Below are positions 44,708 through 53,217 of a DNA stretch of 64,000 nt, one piece after another; within the stretch, counting starts at the first letter, position 1; each line of letters begins with the position of its first letter. This DNA is from Mesorhizobium sp. AR10 (GTDB lineage: Bacteria > Pseudomonadota > Alphaproteobacteria > Rhizobiales > Rhizobiaceae): NCBI RefSeq assembly GCF_024746795.1, contig NZ_CP080524.1, forward strand, positions 2,892,001 to 2,956,000. The letters are read 5' to 3'. The notes below the pieces were generated by a model. That model searched no databases. It was given only the letters and a program-made list of their open reading frames with translations, and was not told where the DNA came from. A program made the translations under genes and the position numbers.

Positions 44708-46255
44708 TCACTCCATGACAGCGTTGTGATCCACTTCGGCAGGATGCGACGGCTTGCGCAGGAACAGGATCAGGGGGATGGCGGCAAGCGACAGGATCAT
44801 CATCAGCTTGAAGTCGTCCATGTAACTGATGACCGTCGCCTGCAACGTGACCATGCCGTCGAGCGCAGCACGTCCTGCGGCGCTATAAGGGTTCATCGCC
44901 TGGAGGATCGCCGGGTCGCTGAACGCCTGGTTGTAGGGCGTCACATAGGTGGCAATGTTTGCATGATTGATCTGCACGTTTTGCGTCAGAAGGGCGGTGA
45001 CGACCGAGATGCCAACGCTGGAGCCAATATTTCGCGACAGGTTGTACAATCCGGTTCCTTCCGCGCGACGCTCCGGCGCCAGAGTGGCGAAGGTGATGGT
45101 GGTCAGTGGAACGAACAGGAAGCCGAGCCCCGCACCCTGGATGAAGCCGGTGCTGATGATCGTCCATTGCGAGATATCGGGAGTCCAGCCGGTCATGTCG
45201 TACATCGCCCAGGCCGTGATCAGCAGGCCGGTCAGCAGCAGCCAGCGCGTGTCCACCTTGCCGACCAGCCTGCCGACCAGAAACATGCAAGCCATGGTGC
45301 CAAGTCCACGCGGTCCCATGACGATGCCGGCTGTCACCACCGGATATCCCATCAGCGTCTGCAGGTAGGGCGTCATCAAGGCCAGTGAGGCGAGATAGGT
45401 TATGCCGACGATGAAAATGAAGACCATGCCGACGGCAAAATTCCGGTCGAGGAAGAGTCTTGGATTCACGAACGAGTTGCGGGCGGTGAAGGTGTGAACG
45501 AGGAAGATGTAGAAGGCTGATGCACAGATCAGCGCCTCGACGATGATCTCGGATGACGAGAACCAGTTGAGCTGCTCGCCGCGGTCAAGAAACATCTGCA
45601 GCGAAGCGATGGTGACGCTGAGCATGCCAAATCCCAGCCAGTCCAGCCTTGCCTTGAGGTTCGTCTTCGTCTCCAGGACGAACATCGATACGCCAGCGAA
45701 AGCCAGCGCGCCGATCGGGACGTTGATGTAGAAGACCCAGCGCCAGCTGACATTCTCGGTCAGCCAGCCGCCGATGACTGGGCCGAGCACCGGTCCGACC
45801 ATGATGGAAACGCCGAACAAGGCCATGGCCGAGCCGCGCTCTTCCACGCTGTAGATGTCGAGCAGGATGCTCTGCGACAGCGGGACGAGGGCGGCACCGA
45901 ACAGGCCCTGCAGCAGGCGGAAGCCGACGATCTGCGGCAGCGACTGTGCGAAGCCGCATAGTACCGAAGCGACCACGAAACCGGTGATGGCCGTCAGCAG
46001 TACGCGCTTGCGGCCAAAACGATTGGCAAGGTAGCCCGAGGGCGGGGTCATGACGGCCGCCGCGACGATGTAGGACGTCAGCACCCAGTTGATCTGGTCG
46101 GCGCTCGCCGAAACGCTGCCCTGGATATAGGGCAGCGCCACGTTGGCGATGGTCGTATCCAGCGCCTGCATGATGGTGGCGAGGATCACGCAAGCGGTGA
46201 TGGCGCCGCGATTGGCGACCACAGATGCGCCCCCTGTCGCAGATAAGCTGGTCAT
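44708..46255 (-). CDS. emrB: DHA2-family multidrug efflux MFS transporter (EmrB type)
   Basis: A 515-residue inner-membrane proton antiporter with about fourteen helices. The first helix holds LATIMQALDTTIANVALPYIQG (the DHA2 motif LDxTIVNVALP), then INWVLTSYIVAAAVMTPPSGYLANRFGRKR as motif A, and LGPVIGGWLTENVSWRWVFYINVPIG as motif C. It takes up substrates and passes them to the membrane-fusion protein encoded four bases upstream (overlapping ATGA). An outer-membrane channel is not in the window. Confidence 0.94.
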   Translation of the reverse strand: MTSLSATGGASVVANRGAITACVILATIMQALDTTIANVALPYIQGSVSASADQINWVLTSYIVAAAVMTPPSGYLANRFGRKRVLLTAITGFVVASVLCGFAQSLPQIVGFRLLQGLFGAALVPLSQSILLDIYSVEERGSAMALFGVSIMVGPVLGPVIGGWLTENVSWRWVFYINVPIGALAFAGVSMFVLETKTNLKARLDWLGFGMLSVTIASLQMFLDRGEQLNWFSSSEIIVEALICASAFYIFLVHTFTARNSFVNPRLFLDRNFAVGMVFIFIVGITYLASLALMTPYLQTLMGYPVVTAGIVMGPRGLGTMACMFLVGRLVGKVDTRWLLLTGLLITAWAMYDMTGWTPDISQWTIISTGFIQGAGLGFLFVPLTTITFATLAPERRAEGTGLYNLSRNIGSSVGISVVTALLTQNVQINHANIATYVTPYNQAFSDPAILQAMNPYSAAGRAALDGMVTLQATVISYMDDFKLMMILSLAAIPLILFLRKPSHPAEVDHNAVME

Positions 46256-47538
46256 GACTTCTGCTCGAACCTGTCGATGAGATCCGTCGCGAAGTCCGGC
46301 AAGCCGCGCGCATGGCCGGTGTCGATGCCAACCACGACGCTCATCCCGCCGCGCAGCGGCGGCTTGCCCTGGGCATCATCGACCGTCACGCGCATCGGGA
46401 TGCGTTGCACGACCTTGACCCAGTTGCCGGTGGTGTTCTGCGCCGGAAGCAGTGAGAAGCTCGATGACGAGGCCGGGCTGATACTGGCCACCGTGCCATG
46501 CCAAACGGCACCCGGATAGCTATCGACGCTGATCGTCGCCGTTTGCCCTGGCCGCACATAGGTCAGTTCGGTTTCCTTCGGCTCAGCCGCGATCCACAAA
46601 TCGGTTGCCGAAACCAGACTGAATGCCGGCTGCGAAGCCGGCAGGTACTTGCCGACCTGAAGCATATCCACATTGGTGACGATGCCGTCGAAAGGCGCCT
46701 CGACGACGGAATCGCCGAGGTTCCGCTGGGCGTCGTCCACGGCCGACTGCGCTTGCAGGTAGAACGGGTTCCTCTCGACCGGCTGGTTGGCGTCGCCGCC
46801 AAGCTGGGCGAGCGTCGCCTGCGCCTGCGCCCTAGCGACGGACACTTTCTGGCGGGCGGCGTCGAGGTCGTGTTGGGCGCTGTCGAAGGTCGCCTTGGAG
46901 GCGGTAGAGGTCTTGAGAAGATCCTGCTGACGCTTGAAAGCGGCTTCAAAATAAGGAATGTCGGCCTCAGCCTGGTCGATCTGTGCCAGCGACTGCTGGT
47001 AGCTCGCCTGCAAGGTCAGCACCTGGTTGCGCACCGTGCCGAGCTGGGCCTGGGCCGCGGCGAGCGCGGTTTCGAAGGAGGCTGGCCTCAAGCGGAAAAG
47101 CACGTCGCCCTTCTTCACCGCTTCGTTGTCATGCACGTCAATCTCCTGCACCGTGCCGGAGACGTCGGTGGAAACGCCGAGCGACTGGGCCTGGATGTAG
47201 GCATTGTCGGTTGTCATGATTTGGCCGCCGACGACGTAGTAATAGCCGCCGACGATCAGCGCGACGGGGAGCAAGGTAAAAAGGATCGGCCGTGTCAGGC
47301 TGCGCCTGGGCTTGGCCGGCGCCGGAAGCGCGACGCCAACCGAGGCTTGCTGCGGCTGCGTGGACGGAGCCTCCAGTGCCGCCGGCTCCAAGGCAACCGG
47401 CGATTCCAGCTCGTCGTCATCGATGACGGTGTAGGCTCGCCTCTGCTCGCGTTCGCTGTCCAGTCGGATGATCTGGTCATTCGTCCGATTCGTGGAAGGT
47501 TCATTTCCGGCCGGCTTCTTTGAGGTTGGTTCAGTCAT
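46252..47538 (-). CDS. emrA: HlyD/EmrA-family membrane fusion protein
   Basis: A 428-residue periplasmic adaptor. A cytoplasmic N-terminal extension of about 80 residues leads to one transmembrane helix (PILFTLLPVALIVGGYYYVVGG). Then come the barrel-sandwich half TDNAYIQAQSLGVSTDVSGTV, a long coiled coil (about 155-250, with LGTVRNQVLTLQASYQQSLAQ), and the second half EAPFDGIVTNVDMLQVGKYL, ending in a beta-barrel domain. TDNAY..Q and DGxV patterns are typical of EmrA. The start overlaps the marR stop by eight bases. It should link EmrB to an outer-membrane channel. Confidence 0.94.
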   Translation of the reverse strand: MTEPTSKKPAGNEPSTNRTNDQIIRLDSEREQRRAYTVIDDDELESPVALEPAALEAPSTQPQQASVGVALPAPAKPRRSLTRPILFTLLPVALIVGGYYYVVGGQIMTTDNAYIQAQSLGVSTDVSGTVQEIDVHDNEAVKKGDVLFRLRPASFETALAAAQAQLGTVRNQVLTLQASYQQSLAQIDQAEADIPYFEAAFKRQQDLLKTSTASKATFDSAQHDLDAARQKVSVARAQAQATLAQLGGDANQPVERNPFYLQAQSAVDDAQRNLGDSVVEAPFDGIVTNVDMLQVGKYLPASQPAFSLVSATDLWIAAEPKETELTYVRPGQTATISVDSYPGAVWHGTVASISPASSSSFSLLPAQNTTGNWVKVVQRIPMRVTVDDAQGKPPLRGGMSVVVGIDTGHARGLPDFATDLIDRFEQKS

Positions 47539-47995
47539 GTACTTTCTCCCGGTCGACGGCTGGTTTGGCGCAAGCCTCGAGCAGATTGGATTTGATCAAG
47601 CAAAGGGTTTGCAGCAGACGCTGCTGTGCATCCGCCGAAAGGCCGGCGAAGGCCTCGTCGCGCGTTTTCTGGCCGTTGCTGCGCATGATTTCGAGCAGCG
47701 GACGAGCCTCAGGTGTGAGGTAGAGCAGCCAAGCCCGGCGATCGGCAGGATCGGGCCGGCGCTCGACGAAGCCGCGGGCTTCTATCTTGTCGAGCAGCCG
47801 GGCGAGTGTAATCGGCATGATCTCCATCAGATCGGCCAGCTTGTTCTGATGGATGCCTTCTCGCAGGGAAAGGTAGGCCAGCACCTGCCATTGGGCGCGG
47901 GTCAGCCCCGACGTCCGCGAACGCTGCTCAAACCGCTTTCGAAGCAGACGCGCGGTATCGTGCAGCACGAAGCTGATGTTGGGTGTGTGTGTCAT
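47531..47995 (-). CDS. MarR-family regulator of the efflux operon
   Basis: A 154-residue winged-helix regulator from the ATG at 47995; the frame reaching 48151 includes unconserved sequence. The helix-turn-helix has LTRAQWQVLAYLSLREGIHQNKLADLMEIMPITLARLLDKIEARG, followed by the wing FVERRPDPADRRAWLLYLT. As in emrRAB systems it probably represses its own operon until a phenolic or lipophilic ligand binds. A perfect palindrome at 48070-48089, 75 bp upstream, is a candidate operator, although it may instead belong to a vanished LysR partner. Confidence 0.92.
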   Translation of the reverse strand: MTHTPNISFVLHDTARLLRKRFEQRSRTSGLTRAQWQVLAYLSLREGIHQNKLADLMEIMPITLARLLDKIEARGFVERRPDPADRRAWLLYLTPEARPLLEIMRSNGQKTRDEAFAGLSADAQQRLLQTLCLIKSNLLEACAKPAVDREKVHD

Positions 47996-48059
47996 GGGAA
48001 CGAGTGTGGCTTCAGGCAGGTGTTTTCTAAGCGTGCTTATTATTGTCGTGCAGACAGGT

Positions 48060-48175
48060 GGGCATCGGCCTGCAATTTGATAATTGCAGATACTCGGAAG
48101 AAGGTGTTTGGATTTTGCGAAGATTGTCCCGCGTCCCGCTGACCGAACCAATCCCTGGTCGAACCTGGACTGCGG
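48060..48175 (+). repeat. Decayed copy (a) of a lysR promoter and 5' end
   Basis: It shares with the copies at 49.55 and 50.46 kb the order TTGATAATTG, CTCGGAAGAAGGT, TTTGGATTTTGCGAAGATTG, CTGACCGAACC and CTGGTCGAACCTGGACTGCGG. It resembles the start of the intact lysR at 50918. It lies upstream of the marR-emrAB operon. Confidence 0.65.
48070..48089. promoter_or_regulatory. Perfect 8-4-8 palindrome upstream of marR-emrAB
   Basis: CTGCAATTTGATAATTGCAG: arms CTGCAATT and AATTGCAG with TGAT between. It is a candidate operator for the MarR protein or for a LysR-type regulator, 75 bp before the marR start. Confidence 0.55.
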
Positions 48176-48322
48176 CTAACTTGCCGTCCCAGCAACGCTG
48201 GCGCCGCCCTCGCGAAACCAGAGTCGCGCCAACGCTGCTGGACTTGCTGTCGACACGTCCCGCCCGACTTTCGCCGGCCGACGTCGGGAAGTGGCTCTGT
48301 GCAGCGTCAACAGCGCAGGCTC

Positions 48323-48643
48323 TCATTTGGTGTCTTTGCCGCGGCAGATCACGATCGGATTGGAAAGCGCGCTGTCAAAGCCGCTTGCCTGGTAGACCGT
48401 GATGTTCGAGTTGCCCGGTGCAATGAGGAACGAGCCTTCAGCGATCCTCTGATCTCCGTTGGGCGTGTGGAGCGACCAGCTGAATGTGCAAAGTTGAGCC
48501 GACGCCTTTGGCTCGACATGGCTGCAACTCAACTGCGCTGCCCCCAGCATGGCAACGCCACCGCAACTGACCGCTTGTTCGGCGGAGGCGATGCCCGGAT
48601 ACCCTGCCAGAGCGACAATGCACACCATCTTGATCCGATTCAT
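48323..48643 (-). CDS. Small secreted protein, unknown family
   Basis: A 106-residue protein from the ATG at 48643. It has a signal peptide (RIKMVCIVALAGYPGIASA, with cleavage likely after ASA), and the mature part has four cysteines (VSCGG, LSCSHVE, LCTFSW, VICRGKD) that could form two disulfides. No domain was recognised. It probably resides in the periplasm. It stands alone between efflux genes and BA14K-like genes. The longer frame to 48760 lacks a signal at its start and was not chosen. Confidence 0.6.
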   Translation of the reverse strand: MNRIKMVCIVALAGYPGIASAEQAVSCGGVAMLGAAQLSCSHVEPKASAQLCTFSWSLHTPNGDQRIAEGSFLIAPGNSNITVYQASGFDSALSNPIVICRGKDTK

Positions 48644-48851
48644 CTGCCTAGCTCTTTGCTGCCATGCTGGTGCGCTCTTCCAAAAATCCGGTTCGAATGT
48701 AAGGAGAGGCTCACGAGCGGATTCGAAAAATAGAGTGGCGTTTGCGACGGGACAGCGCACAGTTTTCCCGGGTACTTCCAGAGGCGCACATCGGCGGCAT
48801 CCAGCACGATCCCGGCGTAGTCTCGTCAGGTCACTGATCTCGTCGCCATTC

Positions 48852-48888
48852 CAATCCGGTCCCCCGCGCGCTGCGGAGACCGGGTTTG
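48852..48888 (-). terminator. Hairpin downstream of the BA14K-like gene
   Basis: CAATCCGGTCCCCCGC and its partner GCGGAGACCGGGTTTG can pair over a short loop. The gene at 48904 ends just before it. A related, stronger hairpin follows the paralogue at 54045. There is no long T-run. Confidence 0.45.
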
Positions 48889-48903
48889 AAGAGGATCAGT
48901 GGA

Positions 48904-49398
48904 TCACGGGCAGTAGTAGCGATGCCCGCTCCGGCCGAGATAGGTACCGCTGGCAGGATCGTACGAGCGGTAGTTCTCGCAGTAGCCGGCCGCATTGTCG
49001 TAGCCGTATGTGCCAAGTCCCAAGAATGGGGCAAACCCAAAAAAGCCGTCGAAGTCGTCGGCGTGGTCCCGGTCACGGAAACGACCAAAGTGGCGCCTGC
49101 CGTGGTATCGATGATTGCCGTTGAACCCTTGACGCATATCGAAGCCGCGACCGCCGCGATGGCTCATGACGAATGGATGGCTACCGAAGCTGCGACCGCC
49201 ACCGAAGCCACCATGGCTCATGGCGAACGGATGGCCGCCGAAGCTGCGACCGCCACCGAAGCCGCCATGGCTCCTGATGAGCATGGCGCCGCTATCGCCA
49301 CCACCGCCACGAACCATCGACGCCATAGCTGTCGCCGGGCTGATTGCCAGCACGGCGCCTAACGCGACCGTCGCCAGGTTTGTCATTGAATTTCTCAT
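48904..49398 (-). CDS. BA14K-like secreted glycine/histidine-rich protein
   Basis: A 164-residue protein. A signal peptide (MTNLATVALGAVLAISPATAMA) is followed by a repetitive Gly/His/Phe-rich part in which an 18-residue unit (SHGGFGGGRSFGGHPFAM) occurs twice and partly a third time. The C-terminus, CENYRSYDPASGTYLGRSGH then RYYCP, is the BA14K family mark, known from Brucella and rhizobia as a small immunoreactive/lectin-like envelope protein. It is a paralogue of the gene at 54045-54416, with related leader and terminator sequence. It is expected at the cell surface or in the periplasm. Confidence 0.8.
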   Translation of the reverse strand: MRNSMTNLATVALGAVLAISPATAMASMVRGGGGDSGAMLIRSHGGFGGGRSFGGHPFAMSHGGFGGGRSFGSHPFVMSHRGGRGFDMRQGFNGNHRYHGRRHFGRFRDRDHADDFDGFFGFAPFLGLGTYGYDNAAGYCENYRSYDPASGTYLGRSGHRYYCP

Positions 49399-49552
49399 AG
49401 CACGCTCCTTCGAAGTTGAGGCTTCCGGCTGGTCGCCGTTGGCGAATTGATCGCCTGGCGATGAAGGGTGCGGTCGACGTTGGAAAACACGACCCTGCAA
49501 CGCTTGGCTGGCGTTCGGATCCTGGCGTCACGGGCCGCGATAGGGAGGCCAC

Positions 49553-49770
49553 GCTGGCGGTTCTCGATCCGCATGGACTCGAGATGGGCATTGGCCGGCA
49601 AATTGATAATTGGAGATCTTCGGAAGAAGGTATTTGGATCTTACGAAGATTGGCCCGTCACCCACTCACGAACTGACCGCTGGTCAAACCTGGACTGCGG
49701 TCGTGGCAGTCGCGGAACATCGCAGCTTCACGACAGCGACCGCGGAGGTCGGGACGCCCTCCGCCTTGAA
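49553..49770 (+). pseudogene. Decayed copy (b) of a lysR promoter and N-terminal coding region
   Basis: After the shared leader (TTGATAATTGGAG, TTCGGAAGAAGGTATTTGGA) the plus strand reads ELTAGQTWTAVVAVAEHRSF then TTATAEVGTPSALN. This corresponds to ELTAFVAVAEHLSFTKAAAE of the intact LysR at 50918. The helix-turn-helix is cut off. It is the longest of three decayed copies, and lies upstream of the BA14K-like gene. Confidence 0.65.
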
Positions 49771-49868
49771 CGCAGCTTTGGGTTTCAGTTTCGTGATGGT
49801 ACCAGTGAAAAAGGGACGCCCACGGCCAAAAGTCCGGGGCGTCAAGCAGTTCCGTCGGCCGGATGATT

Positions 49869-50351
49869 TCAGCCGTTTGGACCGTAGCCGTTCGGATAAT
49901 ATCCGCCGTCGCCGCCGTTGCCCATCAAGAACGCGCTGCCGGTGTCAACCCGGAGCGTCTGACTCAGATCATCGAGCTGGTGCAGCAACTGCTGATATTG
50001 CCCGGCCGGTATCGTGCCATGCCCCACGGCAGCCGTCCTTTCGGCGACCCGGCTGATGTGAGCGGCCCGCATATGCAGTCTCTGCGCCTCGGCCGGCTCG
50101 ATCTTGTTCACCTGCCTCGCGTCCGTGATGCCTTGGTCCACGCCCTGTATTTGATCGACCAAGGCTGTCACGCGGGGGCCAGTGATGCCTTCATTCACGC
50201 TCAGTCCTTGATCGATCGAGCCTGTCACGCGCGGATCAGAGTGGAACGCCTGTTCGTTGATGCTGTCGACGGCATCGAGCGCGCCAGCAAAGGCAAGGCT
50301 GCCTGTGGAAAGTGCAAGCGCTACACCCACAAAGATAGCTTTGAAGTACAT
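49869..50351 (-). CDS. Secreted protein of unknown function
   Basis: A 160-residue protein from the ATG at 50351 (MYFKAIFVGVALALSTGSLAFAG, a clear signal peptide). The mature part has repeating short segments, including DPRVTGSIDQGLSVNEGITG, GPRVTALVDQIQGVDQGITD and a helix-rich RQVNKIEPAEAQRLHMRAAHI. It ends in a Gly/Tyr/Asn-rich tail (GNGGDGGYYPNGYGPNG). The repeated VxxxxDQGxxxxxGIT pattern suggests internal duplication. I recognise the type as a Mesorhizobium-style hypothetical envelope protein but know no function. Confidence 0.65.
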   Translation of the reverse strand: MYFKAIFVGVALALSTGSLAFAGALDAVDSINEQAFHSDPRVTGSIDQGLSVNEGITGPRVTALVDQIQGVDQGITDARQVNKIEPAEAQRLHMRAAHISRVAERTAAVGHGTIPAGQYQQLLHQLDDLSQTLRVDTGSAFLMGNGGDGGYYPNGYGPNG

Positions 50352-50462
50352 GATATGGTCTCCTTCCTCTTGGTTGAGCGACCGTCCCATCGACGACCGC
50401 ACTAGTGGCGGAGGTTGGCCAGACCGACGTTGGCACTAAGGCGTGCGCGATGGGGCCAGCGC

Positions 50463-50610
50463 CGGCGGTTCTCGATCCGCATTGATTCGAGATGGGAATT
50501 GGCCGGAAAATGATAATTGGAGGTCTTCGGAAGAAGGTATTTGGATTTTACGAAGACTGTCCGTCGGCCGCTCACCGAACTGACCACTGGTCAATCCTGA
50601 CTGTGGTCAA
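50463..50610 (+). repeat. Decayed copy (c) of a lysR promoter and 5' end
   Basis: It repeats copy b: GCGGTTCTCGATCCGCAT, GAGATGGGxATTGGCCGG, TGATAATTGGAGGTCTTCGG, TTTGGATTTTACGAAGACTG, then CTCACCGAACTGACCACTGG and decay. It lies 112 bp upstream of the secreted-protein gene at 49869-50351. Confidence 0.65.
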
Positions 50611-50917
50611 TATGCCGCTTCTGAATGCCGGCGCGCCGCAACCCGCCAAGGCCGCGGCCGAGGATGGAGAGGTAGCTTGTGTTCCCAACAACACGTGGAG
50701 GAGAACATGCTCTGGCCAACAAGGATGCGCTGACACTCGATGCCGAACCTGTGAACCTTCAGGCCTTGTCGCCGCGCGCGCGGTTATTGATTACTCAGCT
50801 TTTGGTACATATTTCAGGGGGCGCCTGCCGCATCGGGGCGATCTGGCCCTAGGCTTGGAGATTTGCGGGCATTTTGACAATCGCAAATCGGAAGAAGTTA
50901 ATCGGCTTCGACGACAA
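50611..50917. other. Intergenic lead-in to the intact lysR gene
   Basis: No gene recognised. The frame open from 50492 through this stretch is not conserved. The stretch ends with the LysR-type inverted repeat listed next. Confidence 0.5.
50860..50889. promoter_or_regulatory. Inverted repeat in front of lysR
   Basis: GATTTGCG and CGCAAATC arms flank 14 bases containing ATTTTGACAAT. Position and form suit an autoregulatory LysR-type site 30-60 bp before the start codon. Confidence 0.55.
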
Positions 50918-51853
50918 ATGGCTCCTGTCCAGCTCACCGAACTGACCGCCTTCGTGGCAGTCGCCGAGCATCTCAGCTTCACCAAAGCGGCGGCGGAGGT
51001 CGGTATAGCTCTGCCCACCATGAGCCAGACCATCCGGTCCCTCGAGGAGCGACTCGGCGTTCGGCTGTTCAATCGCACCACGCGTAGCGTCGCCATGACG
51101 GAGGCCGGGCTTCGCCTTCTGGCGGAAGTACAGCCGGTTCTCCAAGGCATCGATCACGCACTTGAGAGTGTCAATTCGTTCCGCGACAAACCGATCGGGA
51201 CATTGCGCCTGGCAGTCGCGCGGCCGGCCGCCGCAATACTGGCCCCTATGGTGCTCGCGCCGCTAATCCAGCCGTTTCTTGCGGAATACCCGGCCATTCG
51301 CCTGGAAATCGCTGTCGATGATACGCACAGTGACATTGTCAGCGGCAGGTTCGATGCCGGAATTCGTGTAGGGCACAGAATCGAGCGCGACATGACGGTC
51401 TTGCGCATTGCAGACCAGTTCAGGATGCTTGCGGTCGCCGCTCCGACTTATTTGGCGCGCCATTCGAGACCGTCGCTTCCTAAAGATCTGCAAGCCCACG
51501 ACTGCATCCAATTCCGTTCGCCTTTTGATGGCTCCATACAGCCCTGGGTCTTCACCCAGGGCGACCAGCATACCGAGATCGCCGTCCAAGGCTCGCTCAT
51601 CGTCAATGATCTTGATGTGCTACTAAGCGCCACCCTCCAAGGAGTCGGCATCGGCTACCTGCCGGAGCCGATTGTTGCGAGGTACCTTGCGCGAGGCCGG
51701 CTGGTGACCCTGCTGGAAGGTTGGAATCGCATACTGCCTGGTGTTTTCCTTTATCATCCCAGCCGTCGTCAAACGCCCATGCCGCTTCGGGTGTTTCTCA
51801 GCTTCATCGAGAAATGGCGCAGGGGCGCCTTGGCGGCCCATCGCGTCTCGTGA
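50918..51853 (+). CDS. LysR-family transcriptional regulator
   Basis: A 311-residue regulator. The helix-turn-helix (about 5-62) reads LTELTAFVAVAEHLSFTKAA, AEVGIALPTMSQTIRSLEERLGVRLFNRTTRSVAMTEAG in outline, followed by the substrate-binding domain with GTLRLAVARPAAA, DDTHSDIVSGRFDAGIRVG and LSATLQGVGIGYLPEPIV. It resembles the large CrgA/PecT-type group. The ATG at 50918 (MAPVQLTELTA) matches normal family starts; the frame open from 50492 is just lead-in. It has no divergent partner gene here, but decayed copies of its 5' end precede three other transcription units. Confidence 0.93.
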   Translation: MAPVQLTELTAFVAVAEHLSFTKAAAEVGIALPTMSQTIRSLEERLGVRLFNRTTRSVAMTEAGLRLLAEVQPVLQGIDHALESVNSFRDKPIGTLRLAVARPAAAILAPMVLAPLIQPFLAEYPAIRLEIAVDDTHSDIVSGRFDAGIRVGHRIERDMTVLRIADQFRMLAVAAPTYLARHSRPSLPKDLQAHDCIQFRSPFDGSIQPWVFTQGDQHTEIAVQGSLIVNDLDVLLSATLQGVGIGYLPEPIVARYLARGRLVTLLEGWNRILPGVFLYHPSRRQTPMPLRVFLSFIEKWRRGALAAHRVS

Positions 51854-51916
51854 GGCTGGCGGCGAAGGCGGTCAAGCGGTAGAATACCTCACTCTCGGCC
51901 TGCAAGAACGGTTCGA

Positions 51917-52120
51917 TCAGATGGAGTAGGTTCGCGCGCAGGCTGCCAGTACATCTTCGGCCGCCAGTAGGTCATGCGTCGCCTTCAGCAGGCCGCTTGC
52001 CTTGGTGCAGCGAAAGCGCTCGGCCAGCATGTGGACGAGGGCCGCGTCGATGTTGTCAATCGAGACGCGATAGTCGGCCAGAATGCTAGTCACGTTGGCT
52101 ATGACTTTTTCCTCGTTCAT
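51917..52120 (-). CDS. Short chorismate-mutase-like protein (AroQ class), truncated
   Basis: A 67-residue frame: ADYRVSIDNIDAALVHMLAE and RFRCTKASGLLKATHDLLAAE match the first long helix of AroQ-type chorismate mutases (SIDNIDAALIxLLAERFRxT..G.LKA). The family is normally about 90-100 residues; here helices 2 and 3 (with the second half of the active site) are replaced by DVLAACARTYSI and a stop. It may be broken by a small deletion. Its ATG overlaps the stop of the reductase gene upstream by four bases. Confidence 0.7.
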   Translation of the reverse strand: MNEEKVIANVTSILADYRVSIDNIDAALVHMLAERFRCTKASGLLKATHDLLAAEDVLAACARTYSI

Positions 52121-53217
52121 CGCGCCGTCACTTCTTCTTGCCGAGGCCGGGCACCCCGCGCCTCAGTGCGGCTTTGGGTCGGATGCTGCTGCACCAGGGA
52201 GAATTGATCAGCGCCTCTGACGGAACTGTCGTCGACCAACCCAAGACTGTTTGCCCGCAAGCGGGCCAGGCCTAGCACACCGTCGATGAATGGCGTCGGC
52301 ACGCCGACAAGCAGTCCGATGTCATGGAGAACTGTCAGCAATGCATCGATCTCGACAGGCTTGCCGTGTTCGAGGTCCTGCAGCATCGACATCTTGAACG
52401 CGCCGAGCCCCCGGATATTTCCAACTATCTTCTCGATGGGAGGGCTGTCCGACACGCCGATCGCAGCGCCGATCCGTCCTGCCTCTTCCATCATCGAGAC
52501 ACAAAGCCGGCGAAGCAGTGGATCGTCGATGATGCGATCGGAAGTCGCCGTGGTCAGCAGACTGATAGGGTTCATGCAAAGATTCGCCCAAAGCTTGAGC
52601 CAGACTTCGTGGCGGATTTCCGGGCTTTCCCGGCAATCGAAACCCGCTCGACGAAGCCAGTCGGCAAGATCTGCCAACCGAGGCGTCAGCCGGTTGTCGG
52701 GCTCGCCAACAACAAGCCGGTGACCGCTTTGGTGGCGAATGACACCGGGCTCGTCGGCAGAGGCAGCGATGTAAACGACGCAGCCGATCACGCCGCTGGT
52801 CGGTATGGCCCGAGCTATTGTGCCGTCCGGATCGACGGCCGTGAGTTGTCGTCCTGCGAAACTGCCCTTGGCATTGAGGAAGAACCACCAGGGCACACCG
52901 TTCATTGCGGTGACGACAGCCGTTTTGGGGCCAAGCAATGGCCCAACACGCCGCGCAATGTCCGGCATTGAAGGCGCCTTCGCCGCGATAATCACATAGT
53001 CTTGCACTCCAAGCTCTGACGGATCTTCGCTGACCTGGATGGGCGTCTGCAACATTTCGCCATCGATTATGAGCCGTAGCCCGTCACGCTTCAGAGCCGC
53101 GAGAGTGCGACCTCGCGCAACCATGCTCACCGTCGCGCCGCATCGCGTGAGAAGAGCAGCGATCGTACCGCCGATGGCACCAGCGCCGAAGATGCAGAAT
53201 TTGGGTGAAGCAGACAT
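52117..53217 (-). CDS. Ketopantoate reductase family (PanE/ApbA-like) oxidoreductase
   Basis: A 366-residue NADPH-dependent reductase. It has the N-terminal GAGAIGG motif (about 11-17), DYVIIAAKAPSMPDIA, VTAMNGVPWWFFL, then EVWLKLWANLCMNPIS and DLEHGKPVEIDALLTVLHDIG from the C-terminal all-helical domain. In this fold EVW(K)K supplies the catalytic lysine. The tail of about 35 residues is longer than in canonical PanE. Coupling to a chorismate-mutase-like gene rather than panB/C suggests a paralogue with another 2-keto-acid substrate. Confidence 0.88.
   Translation of the reverse strand: MSASPKFCIFGAGAIGGTIAALLTRCGATVSMVARGRTLAALKRDGLRLIIDGEMLQTPIQVSEDPSELGVQDYVIIAAKAPSMPDIARRVGPLLGPKTAVVTAMNGVPWWFFLNAKGSFAGRQLTAVDPDGTIARAIPTSGVIGCVVYIAASADEPGVIRHQSGHRLVVGEPDNRLTPRLADLADWLRRAGFDCRESPEIRHEVWLKLWANLCMNPISLLTTATSDRIIDDPLLRRLCVSMMEEAGRIGAAIGVSDSPPIEKIVGNIRGLGAFKMSMLQDLEHGKPVEIDALLTVLHDIGLLVGVPTPFIDGVLGLARLRANSLGLVDDSSVRGADQFSLVQQHPTQSRTEARGARPRQEEVTAR

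Noticed and set aside
46498..47523. A 341-residue plus-strand open frame opposite emrA
   Set aside because: It lies fully antisense to a well-conserved membrane-fusion protein and shows no family motif; long antisense frames are common at this GC content.
50492..50917. The 142-codon upstream extension of the lysR frame
   Set aside because: It includes a decayed repeat and an inverted repeat; the LysR domain starts at the ATG at 50918.
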